This document shows, piece by piece, positions 8,354 to 17,346 of a DNA stretch of 64,000 bases. A program made the position numbers and the translations under genes. The notes below the pieces were generated by a model, which was given only the letters and a program-made list of their open reading frames with translations, was not told the origin of the DNA and searched no databases. Within the stretch, counting starts at the first letter, position 1. The number at the start of each line of letters is the position of its first letter. The stretch comes from Catalinimonas niigatensis (lineage in GTDB: Bacteria; Bacteroidota; Bacteroidia; Cytophagales; Cyclobacteriaceae): positions 3,181,001 through 3,245,000 of the forward strand of contig NZ_CP119422.1 of NCBI RefSeq assembly GCF_030506285.1, in the 5' to 3' direction.

Positions 8354-9430
8354 ATGATTATGGAAGGCCAGCATATATCTAATTCAAAAGTATCGATTAT
8401 TATTCCAGTGTATAACCGAGTAGACTTGATAGAAGAATGTATTCAATCCATCAAGAAACAAACATATGCGAATTTTGAGGTCATTGTCGTTGACGACGGT
8501 TCTACGGATGGTTCGTATGAGTATATTCAAAAAGTATCCCAGCAGGATAATAGGATAAAGGCCCTTCGCAGGGATAGACTTCCAAAAGGAGCTCCTACTT
8601 GTCGTAACATGGGAATTTCAAAAGCAGAAGGCGAATACATTATATTTTTAGACTCAGATGATCTTTTAGCTCCATTTTGCCTTGAGCAACGCCTGTCTTA
8701 CTTTCAGCAGCATAGTGAATACGATTTTCTGGTCTTCTCTATGCTGTTATTTAAGGAAAAAGCAGGAGACATGAACTTGCTGTGGAATATAGATCGTAAA
8801 GAAGACGACTTGTTAAGATTTCTGAGAAGTGATAGTGTTTGGTCAATCACAGGACCTATTCATAAGAAGAAATCCATAGAAGCCATTGGAGGATTTGATG
8901 AGTCTCTTCCTTTCTGGCAAGACCTTGATCTGCATGTCAGGATGTTAATCCGAGGAGCAAACTATAAGAAAATGATGCATTTACCTCCTGACTGTTTTAA
9001 CCGCAGACATAATTTTGACTCAATAAGTCATAAGGGAAGTTCTCAGTTGAATAAGCTTAAAACGAAAGAAAAAATATTTAAAAAAATAGTCAATGAACTA
9101 AGAACCCACAAGGTGATGAAAAAAGAATATGATCACCAAGTAGTAGCTATGTTTTTTGGGTTTTCTTACGAGTGGATAAAAAGTCACAGACATATTTGCA
9201 ATGCCTTAGAACTTTGGAATGATGTGTTTAAAGAAAAATTAGTAGGGAGTAGAAACTTTACCTTAGGGTACATATGCTTGGTGCTTAAAGACATCGCATT
9301 AAGCACAAATAGTAAGTTTCTGCATTTGTTACATCAGGCTATTAAATTAATGCTCCCCCGGCTTTACTGGAAAAAAGAAACTTTTTTGTCTAAAGTGAGA
9401 TATAAAGCAGAAATCAAGACTAATCCATGA
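8354..9430 (+). CDS. Glycosyltransferase family 2
   Basis: A 358-residue GT2 enzyme. Motifs in order are VSIIIPVYNRVDLIEECI, VVDDGSTDGS (uridine-binding Asp pair), IIFLDSDDLLAP (D-x-D metal site) and GGFDESLPFWQDLDLH (acceptor/catalytic base). The N-terminal GT-A domain takes about 230 residues; the remaining 130 are basic and helical and may bind the membrane. Two in-frame ATGs lie at 8354 and 8360 and cannot be separated. It overlaps the next GT2 gene by 4 bases (ATGA). A 247-base gap lies upstream, so a promoter could sit there, but no exact consensus is seen. Confidence 0.86.
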   Translation: MIMEGQHISNSKVSIIIPVYNRVDLIEECIQSIKKQTYANFEVIVVDDGSTDGSYEYIQKVSQQDNRIKALRRDRLPKGAPTCRNMGISKAEGEYIIFLDSDDLLAPFCLEQRLSYFQQHSEYDFLVFSMLLFKEKAGDMNLLWNIDRKEDDLLRFLRSDSVWSITGPIHKKKSIEAIGGFDESLPFWQDLDLHVRMLIRGANYKKMMHLPPDCFNRRHNFDSISHKGSSQLNKLKTKEKIFKKIVNELRTHKVMKKEYDHQVVAMFFGFSYEWIKSHRHICNALELWNDVFKEKLVGSRNFTLGYICLVLKDIALSTNSKFLHLLHQAIKLMLPRLYWKKETFLSKVRYKAEIKTNP

Positions 9431-10398
9431 AGGATTCCTCTAAAGTATCCGTTATAATTCCAAATTATAATCACGCTCAGTACCTGCCCCAGCGTATAGA
9501 GTCCGTTTTACAGCAAACTTATCAGAACATTGAGGTTATCATTCTTGATGATTTTTCAACTGACAATAGTAAGGACATCATCAACGAATATGCTAAAAAA
9601 GATACGCGTATCAGGACCCATTTCAATGAGGTAAATAGTGGCACCACTTTTAAACAGTGGAATAGGGGAATTCAAATGGCCAAAGGTAGTTACATCTGGA
9701 TAGCAGAAAGTGATGATTTTGCTGACGTCAAATTTGTTGAAACAGTGATACAACCTTTAGAAAGAGATTCGCGAATTGGCCTCTCTTATTGTATGTCTTA
9801 TATTGTTAATAAAAAGGGTGAGGTAGTAGGAGATATGTTACCGCGTGAATTCATCAAGTTAGATTATACCAGATGGCAACAGAATTATATCAATAATGGA
9901 CAACACGAATGTGAGAACTATATGATTCACAAGAATGTGATTCCCAATGCCAGTGCTTTGCTATTCAGAAAAGATAAATTTTTAATGGCGGGAGGTGCAC
10001 CGGAGTATCTTAGGTTATCAGGCGATTGGCTTACTTATATCAAAATGCTTAAATATTCAGATATAGCTTTTAACAGCAGTTGTTTAAACTATTATCGCGT
10101 ACACGATAAGACAGTAAGAGCCAGTCGTTCCAATAAGCATCTGAATGTGGTTTGGGAGAAATGTAACGTACTTTCCTATCTAGCGGATAATTTTAATATC
10201 CGATCAGAAGATTTACGGTATGAAGCTTTTAGTTTATTTAAAGGTTTTTTCTCACACAAAGAGAATCTAAGAGCTAGTTATCAGGAGAAAGAGAAATTCA
10301 AATTCCTGATGCATTTTATCAGAACATATACAAACCCATCTCTTTTGGTAAAGGACATTATGCTGTTTGGTGTGAGTAAAATTACTCGTAAATTTTAA
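9427..10398 (+). CDS. Glycosyltransferase family 2
   Basis: A 323-residue GT2 protein with VSVIIPNYNHAQYLPQRI, LDDFSTDNSKDII, and the metal site WIAESDDFAD, followed by the long insertion common in O-antigen GT2 enzymes. RLSGDWLTYIKML matches the region holding the catalytic base. Its start overlaps the previous stop by 4 bases, and the asparagine-synthase-like gene follows after 13 bases, so all three are probably in one transcript. The sugar transferred is unknown. Confidence 0.86.
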   Translation: MKDSSKVSVIIPNYNHAQYLPQRIESVLQQTYQNIEVIILDDFSTDNSKDIINEYAKKDTRIRTHFNEVNSGTTFKQWNRGIQMAKGSYIWIAESDDFADVKFVETVIQPLERDSRIGLSYCMSYIVNKKGEVVGDMLPREFIKLDYTRWQQNYINNGQHECENYMIHKNVIPNASALLFRKDKFLMAGGAPEYLRLSGDWLTYIKMLKYSDIAFNSSCLNYYRVHDKTVRASRSNKHLNVVWEKCNVLSYLADNFNIRSEDLRYEAFSLFKGFFSHKENLRASYQEKEKFKFLMHFIRTYTNPSLLVKDIMLFGVSKITRKF

Positions 10399-10411
10399 AA
10401 CTAACTTTTTT

Positions 10412-12277
10412 ATGTGCGGTATTGCTGGCTTTTATGATGTCTCTAAACAAACCAATAGTACAACCTTACAACAAATTACTGAATGCTTACATCACAGAGG
10501 GCCTGACGATACAGGTTATTTTTTTGATCATAAAAATGACCACCACATAGGACTTGGGCATAAGAGATTATCCATTATTGATATTTCTCATTCTGGTCAT
10601 CAGCCTATGCATTTTAAGCAGCTAACCATTGTCTTCAATGGGGAAGTGTATAATTATCTTTCAATTAAAGAGGAATTGGTCAAAGAGGGTTATACATTTC
10701 ACTCTGGCAGTGATACTGAAGTGGTCTTGAAGGCCTTTCATAGATGGGGCGAAGATGCCATAGCTAAATTTAATGGCATGTTCGCAATTGGGCTCTATGA
10801 TGCTGACACCGGCGAACTTTTATTGATACGGGACAGGATGGGAGTAAAGCCTTTGTATTACTTTTATGATGGGACAAATATTGTCTTCTCATCTGAATTA
10901 AAGTCTATTATTAAGTACCCTGGATTTAATAAAGAACTCGATCTGAATTCCCTTTATACCTTTCTATATCATGGTTATATCACTTCCCCACGATCAATTT
11001 TTAAAAATGTATATAAAGTAAAGCCAGGAGCTTACATAAAATTTAAAAGGGGAAAACTTCAACATTTTAATTACTGGGACCTTAAGAGGAAATTCACTGA
11101 ATGCAGTAAAGCTAGTATTACCGATGAGGGGTACGCTTTAGAACGTCTCAACGAGCTTATAATAGCGTCTATAAAGTATCGTATGATCTCTGATGTACCT
11201 TTGGGTTCTTTTTTAAGTGGTGGCTATGATTCCTCTTTGGTTACCGCCGTCATGCAACATGTATCTGATCAGCCAGTGAAAACCTTCACCATTGGATTTC
11301 ATGAAAAAGAATATAATGAAGCAGGACATGCTAAAAAAGTAGCAGAGTATCTAAAAACAGATCATCATGAGGAATTTTTATCAATAAATGAGGCTAAACA
11401 ATTGATTTTTGAATTGCCAAAGCATTTTGATGAGCCTTTCGCTGACAAATCCGCATTACCTACCCTAATGGTAAGCCGGTTTGCCAGACAAAGTGTAACA
11501 GTAGCGCTATCAGGTGATGGAGGAGATGAACTGTTTTGTGGGTATGAAAGGTATGAACGAATTACGAAATATGAAAAAGCACGTCGCTTAGGGTTAATTT
11601 CAGATAGGTTATTCTCTAATGAAATTATCAAGAAAAAGCTATCTCAGGCAGGCAACGTATTCAATAAGTTGCCTTATTTAGCTAAGCTAAACTCTATTAT
11701 AAATATAGATTATTTGCTTTCAAAATATTACATAGATGGCTTGATTCTCCATAAGAATTTCTCCATCGAAGATCAGTATCTTCAGGTTTCGGAGGAAATT
11801 ACAAATAATTTGCAAGAAGGATCTATGTTGCTTGACATGCTTACCTATCTCCCTGACGATATTATGGCCAAAGTAGACAGAGCGTCAATGGCAGCAAGTT
11901 TAGAAAGCAGGGAACCATTGTTAGATTATCAGCTCGTAGAATTCAGTTTCAGTTTATCGCACGAGTTAAAATACAAGGACAAAGAAAAAAAATATTTGCT
12001 CAAAAAACTCACACACAAATACATACCTCATAAACTTCTTGATAGGCCAAAGATGGGATTTGGAATTCCGATATATGATTGGCTTAGAGGCGAAATGTCT
12101 TATTTACTAGATAAATATCTTGCTCCTGATCGCTTAAAAGAGCAGGGTATTTTTGATGATATGCAAATACAGGATGTAGTAAATAAATTTAAAATGGAGC
12201 AAAGAGGAGGGAAATATTCAAAACTCACTTGGCATTTGCTTATGTTTCAAATATGGTATGAGTATTATTGTGAATAG
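10412..12277 (+). CDS. asnB: AsnB-type glutamine amidotransferase / asparagine synthase-like
   Basis: A 621-residue two-domain enzyme. The N-terminal Ntn glutaminase domain starts MCGIAGF with the nucleophilic Cys2 and has HHRGPDDTG and FNGEVYNY. The synthetase domain has the PPi loop as SGGYDSS (269-275), where most asparagine synthases have SGGLDSS or SGGVDSS, and later SGDGGDELFCGY. The family makes asparagine from aspartate and ATP, but members inside O-antigen loci are thought to amidate uronic acids. The position between GT2 and secreted-protein genes favours a glycan role; this is inference. The start is fixed because Cys2 must follow Met1. Confidence 0.85.
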   Translation: MCGIAGFYDVSKQTNSTTLQQITECLHHRGPDDTGYFFDHKNDHHIGLGHKRLSIIDISHSGHQPMHFKQLTIVFNGEVYNYLSIKEELVKEGYTFHSGSDTEVVLKAFHRWGEDAIAKFNGMFAIGLYDADTGELLLIRDRMGVKPLYYFYDGTNIVFSSELKSIIKYPGFNKELDLNSLYTFLYHGYITSPRSIFKNVYKVKPGAYIKFKRGKLQHFNYWDLKRKFTECSKASITDEGYALERLNELIIASIKYRMISDVPLGSFLSGGYDSSLVTAVMQHVSDQPVKTFTIGFHEKEYNEAGHAKKVAEYLKTDHHEEFLSINEAKQLIFELPKHFDEPFADKSALPTLMVSRFARQSVTVALSGDGGDELFCGYERYERITKYEKARRLGLISDRLFSNEIIKKKLSQAGNVFNKLPYLAKLNSIINIDYLLSKYYIDGLILHKNFSIEDQYLQVSEEITNNLQEGSMLLDMLTYLPDDIMAKVDRASMAASLESREPLLDYQLVEFSFSLSHELKYKDKEKKYLLKKLTHKYIPHKLLDRPKMGFGIPIYDWLRGEMSYLLDKYLAPDRLKEQGIFDDMQIQDVVNKFKMEQRGGKYSKLTWHLLMFQIWYEYYCE

Positions 12278-12328
12278 TTTGTATTTTAATAGTCAATTAT
12301 TGAGTTAGCAAATATAAAATTTCTCTTA

Positions 12329-14005
12329 ATGTTAACTTTTACCCGAGCTTTAGTCCTACTGTATTTAACATTTACTTATTCACTTGCACAAATCCCCTCT
12401 TTTCCTGGCGCTGAAGGTTTTGGTTCTACCACTATTGGAGGGAGAGGTGGTAAAGTTATTAAAGTAACTAATTTGAATGATAACGGCCCGGGTAGCCTGC
12501 GTGCTGCATTGAAAGAGAAAGGGCCAAGAATTATTATTTTTACTACAGGTGGTATTATTGATTTAGAGAACAAATTGATAGTACAAGAGCCGTTTGTAAC
12601 TATAGCAGGACAAACAGCTCCGGGAAGTGGAATCTGCATTCGCGGAGAAGGAATAGAAATTGATACCCACGATGTAATAATAAGATATCTGAGAGTTCGC
12701 CCTGGAGACATTGACTTTGGACCTACCAATGTTTGGAACCATGTGGATGCTATTTCTATCGGTGGCCCCAGTCAAAATACATATAACGTTGTTATCGATC
12801 ATTGTTCTTTTAGTTGGTCAGTAGATGAAAACATGGATTTCTGGTATAATACACATGACGTCACTGTTCAGAACTCCATTATTTCAGAAGCATTGAACCG
12901 TAGTAAGCATCCTAAAGGGGAGCATGGGATGGGTATTTTGGTTGGAGGAGGTGCTACAAAGATCTCCATGCATCACAACCTCATTGCTCATAATCCGCAA
13001 CGTAGTCCGAGACTTAACAGTGATAAGCTGGAATTTGATTTTATCAATAATATCATTTATAACCCTGGTGGAAGTTCTACTGACATTGGAGATACATATC
13101 ATAAACTCAACTACCAGCATATTAACTACATAGGAAATTACATAATAATGGGAAAAAATACGCAACGGGCTAGTGAAATTATAGCTCGCCGCTTCAAAGA
13201 CCAAATTCCTCCTCTAAGCATATACATTGAAAACAATATAGGATTTAGGAATTATCCTGATAACTGGACAATGTTAAAAGATTTATATGGTCAACCTATT
13301 GAAGAATCTGTAAGGGCAACCGAACCTTTTCCTTTTCCACCGGTGGAAATCTTGAGCCCCCAGACTGCTTATGAAATAGTATTGTCTCATGCTGGAGTTA
13401 CCAGACCATTTCGTGATCCTGTTGATCGGAAAATCATTAACGATGTCAGAAATAACCTCGGTGAAACTGTTAATGTTAAAGACCATGTGCTACAGTGGCC
13501 CCCTTTAGATGTAGGATATCCTCCTCTAGATTCAGATGATGATGGTATGCCTGATGCGTGGGAAGAGTCTTATCAACTAAATCCAAACAGTAAGGATGAT
13601 GCACAAGATTATGACAATGATGGCTATACAAACATCGAGGAATATCTTAACAATACTAATCCCCTCGTTAAGCAATCAGGTATTACCCCCTTAAGTTTTT
13701 TTAATATTAGCCCCTTACATGATGACTCTCTACCCTTTATCCCTTTTGAGTTAGAACAAAATTATCCTAATCCTTTTCAGAAAGATACTAAAATAAACTT
13801 TTCTATTTCAGAGGCTTCTTTTGTAAGCTTAAGTGTTGTCAATAGTCAAGGGATGAAAATTGCTACACTTTTAGATAGATTTTTATACGAAGGCAATTAT
13901 GAGGTCGTTTGGGATGGTATGGGTTTTGATCCAAACATTTACTTTTTGATATTAACTAGTGACGGTAGATCTAGGCTTATTAAATCCATATTGATTAACA
14001 ATTAA
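12329..14005 (+). CDS. Secreted pectate-lyase-like beta-helix protein with T9SS sorting domain
   Basis: A 558-residue exported protein. A Sec signal peptide covers about 1-20, ending SLAQ. FPGAEGFGSTTIGGRGGK begins a parallel beta-helix domain of the kind annotated as pectate lyase in Bacteroidota (about 24-390). An acidic DSDDDGMPD...DYDNDGYTNIEEY segment (about 401-445) looks like thrombospondin-type-3 calcium sites. The last 85 residues, from LEQNYPNPF, are a T9SS type A sorting domain, so the protein should cross the outer membrane by T9SS and be surface-anchored or released. It may trim a polyuronate, perhaps the glycan made here. Lyase activity is not proven by the sequence. Confidence 0.83.
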   Translation: MLTFTRALVLLYLTFTYSLAQIPSFPGAEGFGSTTIGGRGGKVIKVTNLNDNGPGSLRAALKEKGPRIIIFTTGGIIDLENKLIVQEPFVTIAGQTAPGSGICIRGEGIEIDTHDVIIRYLRVRPGDIDFGPTNVWNHVDAISIGGPSQNTYNVVIDHCSFSWSVDENMDFWYNTHDVTVQNSIISEALNRSKHPKGEHGMGILVGGGATKISMHHNLIAHNPQRSPRLNSDKLEFDFINNIIYNPGGSSTDIGDTYHKLNYQHINYIGNYIIMGKNTQRASEIIARRFKDQIPPLSIYIENNIGFRNYPDNWTMLKDLYGQPIEESVRATEPFPFPPVEILSPQTAYEIVLSHAGVTRPFRDPVDRKIINDVRNNLGETVNVKDHVLQWPPLDVGYPPLDSDDDGMPDAWEESYQLNPNSKDDAQDYDNDGYTNIEEYLNNTNPLVKQSGITPLSFFNISPLHDDSLPFIPFELEQNYPNPFQKDTKINFSISEASFVSLSVVNSQGMKIATLLDRFLYEGNYEVVWDGMGFDPNIYFLILTSDGRSRLIKSILINN

Positions 14006-14019
14006 TTTTTTGCACTGTC

Positions 14020-15108
14020 ATGCCTATCCATGTATTGATCATTTCTCCTGCGCTAGCAAAGGGCGGCATGGAAAGGCAGCTGAGTATTTTTCTAAAAAAT
14101 TATGATAGAAACCGAATAAAAGTTACCCTCGCGCTTTTAGAAAATAACATTAAATATGATTTACCCGATGATATTGAGGTAATTCAGCTTAACAGAAGAT
14201 TTTCTGGTGATCCACTTTTCTATATCCATTTAATCAGACATTTGCTTAAGAGAGATTATGATTTGATCAATAGTAAAATTAGTGGTGTAAATGAACTGAT
14301 ATTTTTATTCTGTGGTCTTCTGGGTAAGGAGCATGTCATTGCCGAAGTAAGAAATACAGGAGTCGCCTTAAAGAAGTATCATCAACGCATGGCTTCGCTT
14401 CTTAAAATATTTAGAAAAGATTGGTGGGTTGTATGCAACAGCAAACTTGCAAAAGCAGAAGTAAGCCAAATTTTACCTCCTGATACAAGAGTGTTTTTTA
14501 TAGGGAATGGCATCGACACTCACAGCTTTTATAAACTGCCTGCAAAACAAGAAGCAACATCTTTTAAAATTGGTTATGCGGGGCGTATAACTAAACAAAA
14601 AAATTTAGAAACCCTTATTCATGCTGTAGCTAAACTGTCCGATTCAGTGCCAGATGTAAATCTCTTGCTACAGGGAACATCTCCCAATGAAGAGTATTTG
14701 ACTCAGTTACACACCTTGGTGAAAGACTTACATATGCAGAAAAACATCTTCTTCTTTGAACAAAATGAAATCCCACTACTTCAATATTATAATAACTTAG
14801 ATCTATTTGTACTTCCTTCTTTTTTTGAAGGTACTCCCAATGCTCTACTGGAAGCCATGAGTTGTGGCTGTGTTTGTGTATGTTCCAAAGAAGCAAATAC
14901 GGATTCCTTTTTGGAAGGCACCTACACATTTGAAGCCTCTTCTATAAAAGGTTTGGTCAATAGACTTTGTACTTTCGCAGACATGTCGTCCGCCCAAAAA
15001 CAACTCATTAGCGAAAGGAATCAGAATTTTGTCAGATCAAATTATAGTATGGATAACATGGTCAATCAATTGACTTCATTGTATGAACAAAAAATGTCTG
15101 GCGCTTAA
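14020..15108 (+). CDS. Glycosyltransferase family 4
   Basis: A 362-residue GT-B glycosyltransferase. It starts MPIHVLIISPALAKGGMERQ, the glycine-rich acceptor loop of GT4 enzymes. The C-terminal domain shows IGYAGRITKQKN, then the E-x7-E motif in FEGTPNALLEAMSCG. Cysteine-rich wording after this motif (CGCVCVC) is unusual but lies in a buried strand. It follows the lyase-like gene by 14 bases and precedes another GT4 gene by 3, so it belongs to the same transcript. Substrate unknown. Confidence 0.86.
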   Translation: MPIHVLIISPALAKGGMERQLSIFLKNYDRNRIKVTLALLENNIKYDLPDDIEVIQLNRRFSGDPLFYIHLIRHLLKRDYDLINSKISGVNELIFLFCGLLGKEHVIAEVRNTGVALKKYHQRMASLLKIFRKDWWVVCNSKLAKAEVSQILPPDTRVFFIGNGIDTHSFYKLPAKQEATSFKIGYAGRITKQKNLETLIHAVAKLSDSVPDVNLLLQGTSPNEEYLTQLHTLVKDLHMQKNIFFFEQNEIPLLQYYNNLDLFVLPSFFEGTPNALLEAMSCGCVCVCSKEANTDSFLEGTYTFEASSIKGLVNRLCTFADMSSAQKQLISERNQNFVRSNYSMDNMVNQLTSLYEQKMSGA

Positions 15109-15111
15109 TCT

Positions 15112-16239
15112 ATGAAAGACCCTCAAAGAGTCAAAGTGCTGTTTATCATTCCAAATTTGGATAGGGGAGGATCAGAAAAGGTCTTTTACCATATTTTGAA
15201 ATATATTGATAAACAGAAATTTGATATCACTGCCGCTGTAGTTACCCGTCCAGGGATCTATTATGACCTTCTACCGGAAAATATCCACAAAGAATTACTG
15301 GGTGCAAAAAAAGTAAAATACTCCTTCTTGCCCATCATCCGCCTCATAAGAACTTACCAACCCGATATTATTTTTACCTTCAACGTAAATCACCTAAACC
15401 TCATCATTATTCCTCTGCTTAAACTTCTTTTCTATAGAGGAAAACTTATCACACGTGAATCAAATATAATGAGTGTAGTAAATGCCAAAAAAGGCAAACT
15501 GAAACCATTTGTTGACTTTGCTTACAGGCTTCTTTATAAGAGAGTGGATACTGTGATTTGTCAGTCAAAATACATGAAGCAAGATCTTCTGGAGAAGTAT
15601 AACATACGTCATTCACAAATTACCCTCATCAATAATCCTTTCATTTTTGAAGACATCATTAATTCCTCAAATGCCGATAAACTGCGCTTATCTCCTAGCA
15701 CTTATAATTTGTTGGCAGTAGGGCGCCTCACCTATCAAAAAGGCTTCGATCTACTCATAAAGGCTTTGACTTACGTAAAAGTTGATTTTCATTTAACAAT
15801 TATTGGCGGCGAGACGTTCGAACATCCTGAATATAAAGAGCATCTCTATGCTTTGGTTGATCAGTTAAGATTGTCAGATAAAGTTACTTTTCAGGGCTTT
15901 GAAAAAAACCCCTATCCTTTTATGAAGCAGGCTAATGTACTAGTACTGCCATCAAGACATGAAGGATTCCCTAATGTAGCACTGGAAGCCATGGCTTTAG
16001 GTAAATCAGTAATTGCATTTGCCTCTCCCGGAGGACAAAATGACCTTATTGTCAATGGTAAAAATGGATGGCTTGTTGAATTCGGCAACTTAGAAGAGTT
16101 AGCACAGGTGATTAGCAGGCAGGCACATACCACACTTGACGAACAGACAATTATTAATATAGTGAAAAATGATTATGATATTTCTTCTGTTATTCGGAAG
16201 TATGAAAAGCTGCTAAGCTCCATAGTTAATCCTAAATAA
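15112..16239 (+). CDS. Glycosyltransferase family 4
   Basis: A 375-residue GT-B glycosyltransferase with VLFIIPNLDRGGSEKVFYH at the N-terminus, LLAVGRLTYQKGFD at the start of the donor domain, and the E-x7-E motif in HEGFPNVALEAMALG. A short hydrophobic segment near 95-112 (LNLIIIPLLKLLFY) may dip into the membrane. It lies 3 bases after one GT4 gene and 9 bases before another. The motif pattern resembles the GalNAc-transferase-like GT4 group, but the sugar cannot be assigned. Confidence 0.87.
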   Translation: MKDPQRVKVLFIIPNLDRGGSEKVFYHILKYIDKQKFDITAAVVTRPGIYYDLLPENIHKELLGAKKVKYSFLPIIRLIRTYQPDIIFTFNVNHLNLIIIPLLKLLFYRGKLITRESNIMSVVNAKKGKLKPFVDFAYRLLYKRVDTVICQSKYMKQDLLEKYNIRHSQITLINNPFIFEDIINSSNADKLRLSPSTYNLLAVGRLTYQKGFDLLIKALTYVKVDFHLTIIGGETFEHPEYKEHLYALVDQLRLSDKVTFQGFEKNPYPFMKQANVLVLPSRHEGFPNVALEAMALGKSVIAFASPGGQNDLIVNGKNGWLVEFGNLEELAQVISRQAHTTLDEQTIINIVKNDYDISSVIRKYEKLLSSIVNPK

Positions 16240-16248
16240 TACTACCCT

Positions 16249-17346
16249 TTGAAAAAGAGAGTTTTGTTTGTTGCCCCCTTTCCTCCTCCAGTTCATGGGG
16301 CTGCACTTAGAAATCAATCAGTGGCAGATAGTAGGATCATCAATGAGGCTTTTGAGATGCGAATTTTTCACGCCAACCAGGCCAGTGATGTTCATGATAT
16401 TGGGAAATTCTCATGGAAAAAAGTCATTAGGACATTTACAGATGTTTTTAAATTAATTAATGATCTCATAAGCTTTAAACCCCATCTAGTTTATTTTAAC
16501 ATTTCTTTGTTCGGTTTTGCGCTTTATCGTGATGCTATTTATGCTTTTATCTTCAAGGTATTTAGGAAAAAACTACTCTACCATTTACGCACGCAGGGCG
16601 TAAGGGAACAAACAGAAAAAAACAGTTTTAAAAAAAGCCTGTTTTCTTACCTTTTTCATAATGTAGAGGTGATCTGTTTATCCCAGGCGTTATTCCAAGA
16701 TATAGCGCCAGTGTATAAAGCCGTTCCCTATATCATTAACAATGGGATTGCTATTGAAAAGATTAGCATCAAAGCACCTGTTATAAATGCCTCCCCACAA
16801 ATTCTCTTTCTCTCCAATTTTAGCATCAAAAAAGGAATCAATGAACTGTTTTTGGCATTACAACTACTAAAGCATGAGAAACTTAATTTTCATGCTATCA
16901 TAGTAGGTAAACCATTTGATTATACAGAGGAAGAGCTAAGAGCTAAAGCAAAGCTGTTAGAGATAGATGCAATGGTTGACATAAAAGGCCCTTTGTATGG
17001 AGAAAAGAAGTTAGAGATTTTCTCTTCTTCTGATATTTTTGTATTACCTACATACTTTGAGGCATTTCCTGGTGTTGTACTGGAAGCAATGCAGTTTGGC
17101 TTACCTGTAGTGAGTACAAAAGAGGGTGCAATTCCTGAGATTGTTGATGATAAAATTACGGGTATTTTAACTGAGACACAAAATGTGAAGAACTTAGCAG
17201 AGGCTCTGGCCACTTTGATCAAGGATGAAAAGCTTCGTGCAGCAATGGGAGAGAAAGGCAAAAAGAAGTTTTTTGAAAATTATACATTAGAGGCATTTGA
17301 AAAAAACATGGTTCAGGTATTTTCTAAAGTTTTAGATGATGAATAG
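16249..17346 (+). CDS. Glycosyltransferase family 4 (TTG start)
   Basis: A 365-residue GT-B glycosyltransferase. The start is a TTG at 16249: it gives MKKRVLFVAPFPPPVHGAAL, so the first strand of the fold begins at once and no later ATG would keep it. The donor domain has ILFLSNFSIKKGINEL and the E-x7-E motif in FEAFPGVVLEAMQFG. It overlaps the polymerase gene that follows by 11 bases, which implies translational coupling. Substrate unknown. Confidence 0.85.
   Translation: MKKRVLFVAPFPPPVHGAALRNQSVADSRIINEAFEMRIFHANQASDVHDIGKFSWKKVIRTFTDVFKLINDLISFKPHLVYFNISLFGFALYRDAIYAFIFKVFRKKLLYHLRTQGVREQTEKNSFKKSLFSYLFHNVEVICLSQALFQDIAPVYKAVPYIINNGIAIEKISIKAPVINASPQILFLSNFSIKKGINELFLALQLLKHEKLNFHAIIVGKPFDYTEEELRAKAKLLEIDAMVDIKGPLYGEKKLEIFSSSDIFVLPTYFEAFPGVVLEAMQFGLPVVSTKEGAIPEIVDDKITGILTETQNVKNLAEALATLIKDEKLRAAMGEKGKKKFFENYTLEAFEKNMVQVFSKVLDDE

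Noticed and set aside
8266-8382. 38-codon open frame before the GT2 gene at 8354
   Set aside because: It overlaps the GT2 start in another frame, has no recognisable motif and no ribosome site that stands out. Chance is likely in AT-rich DNA.
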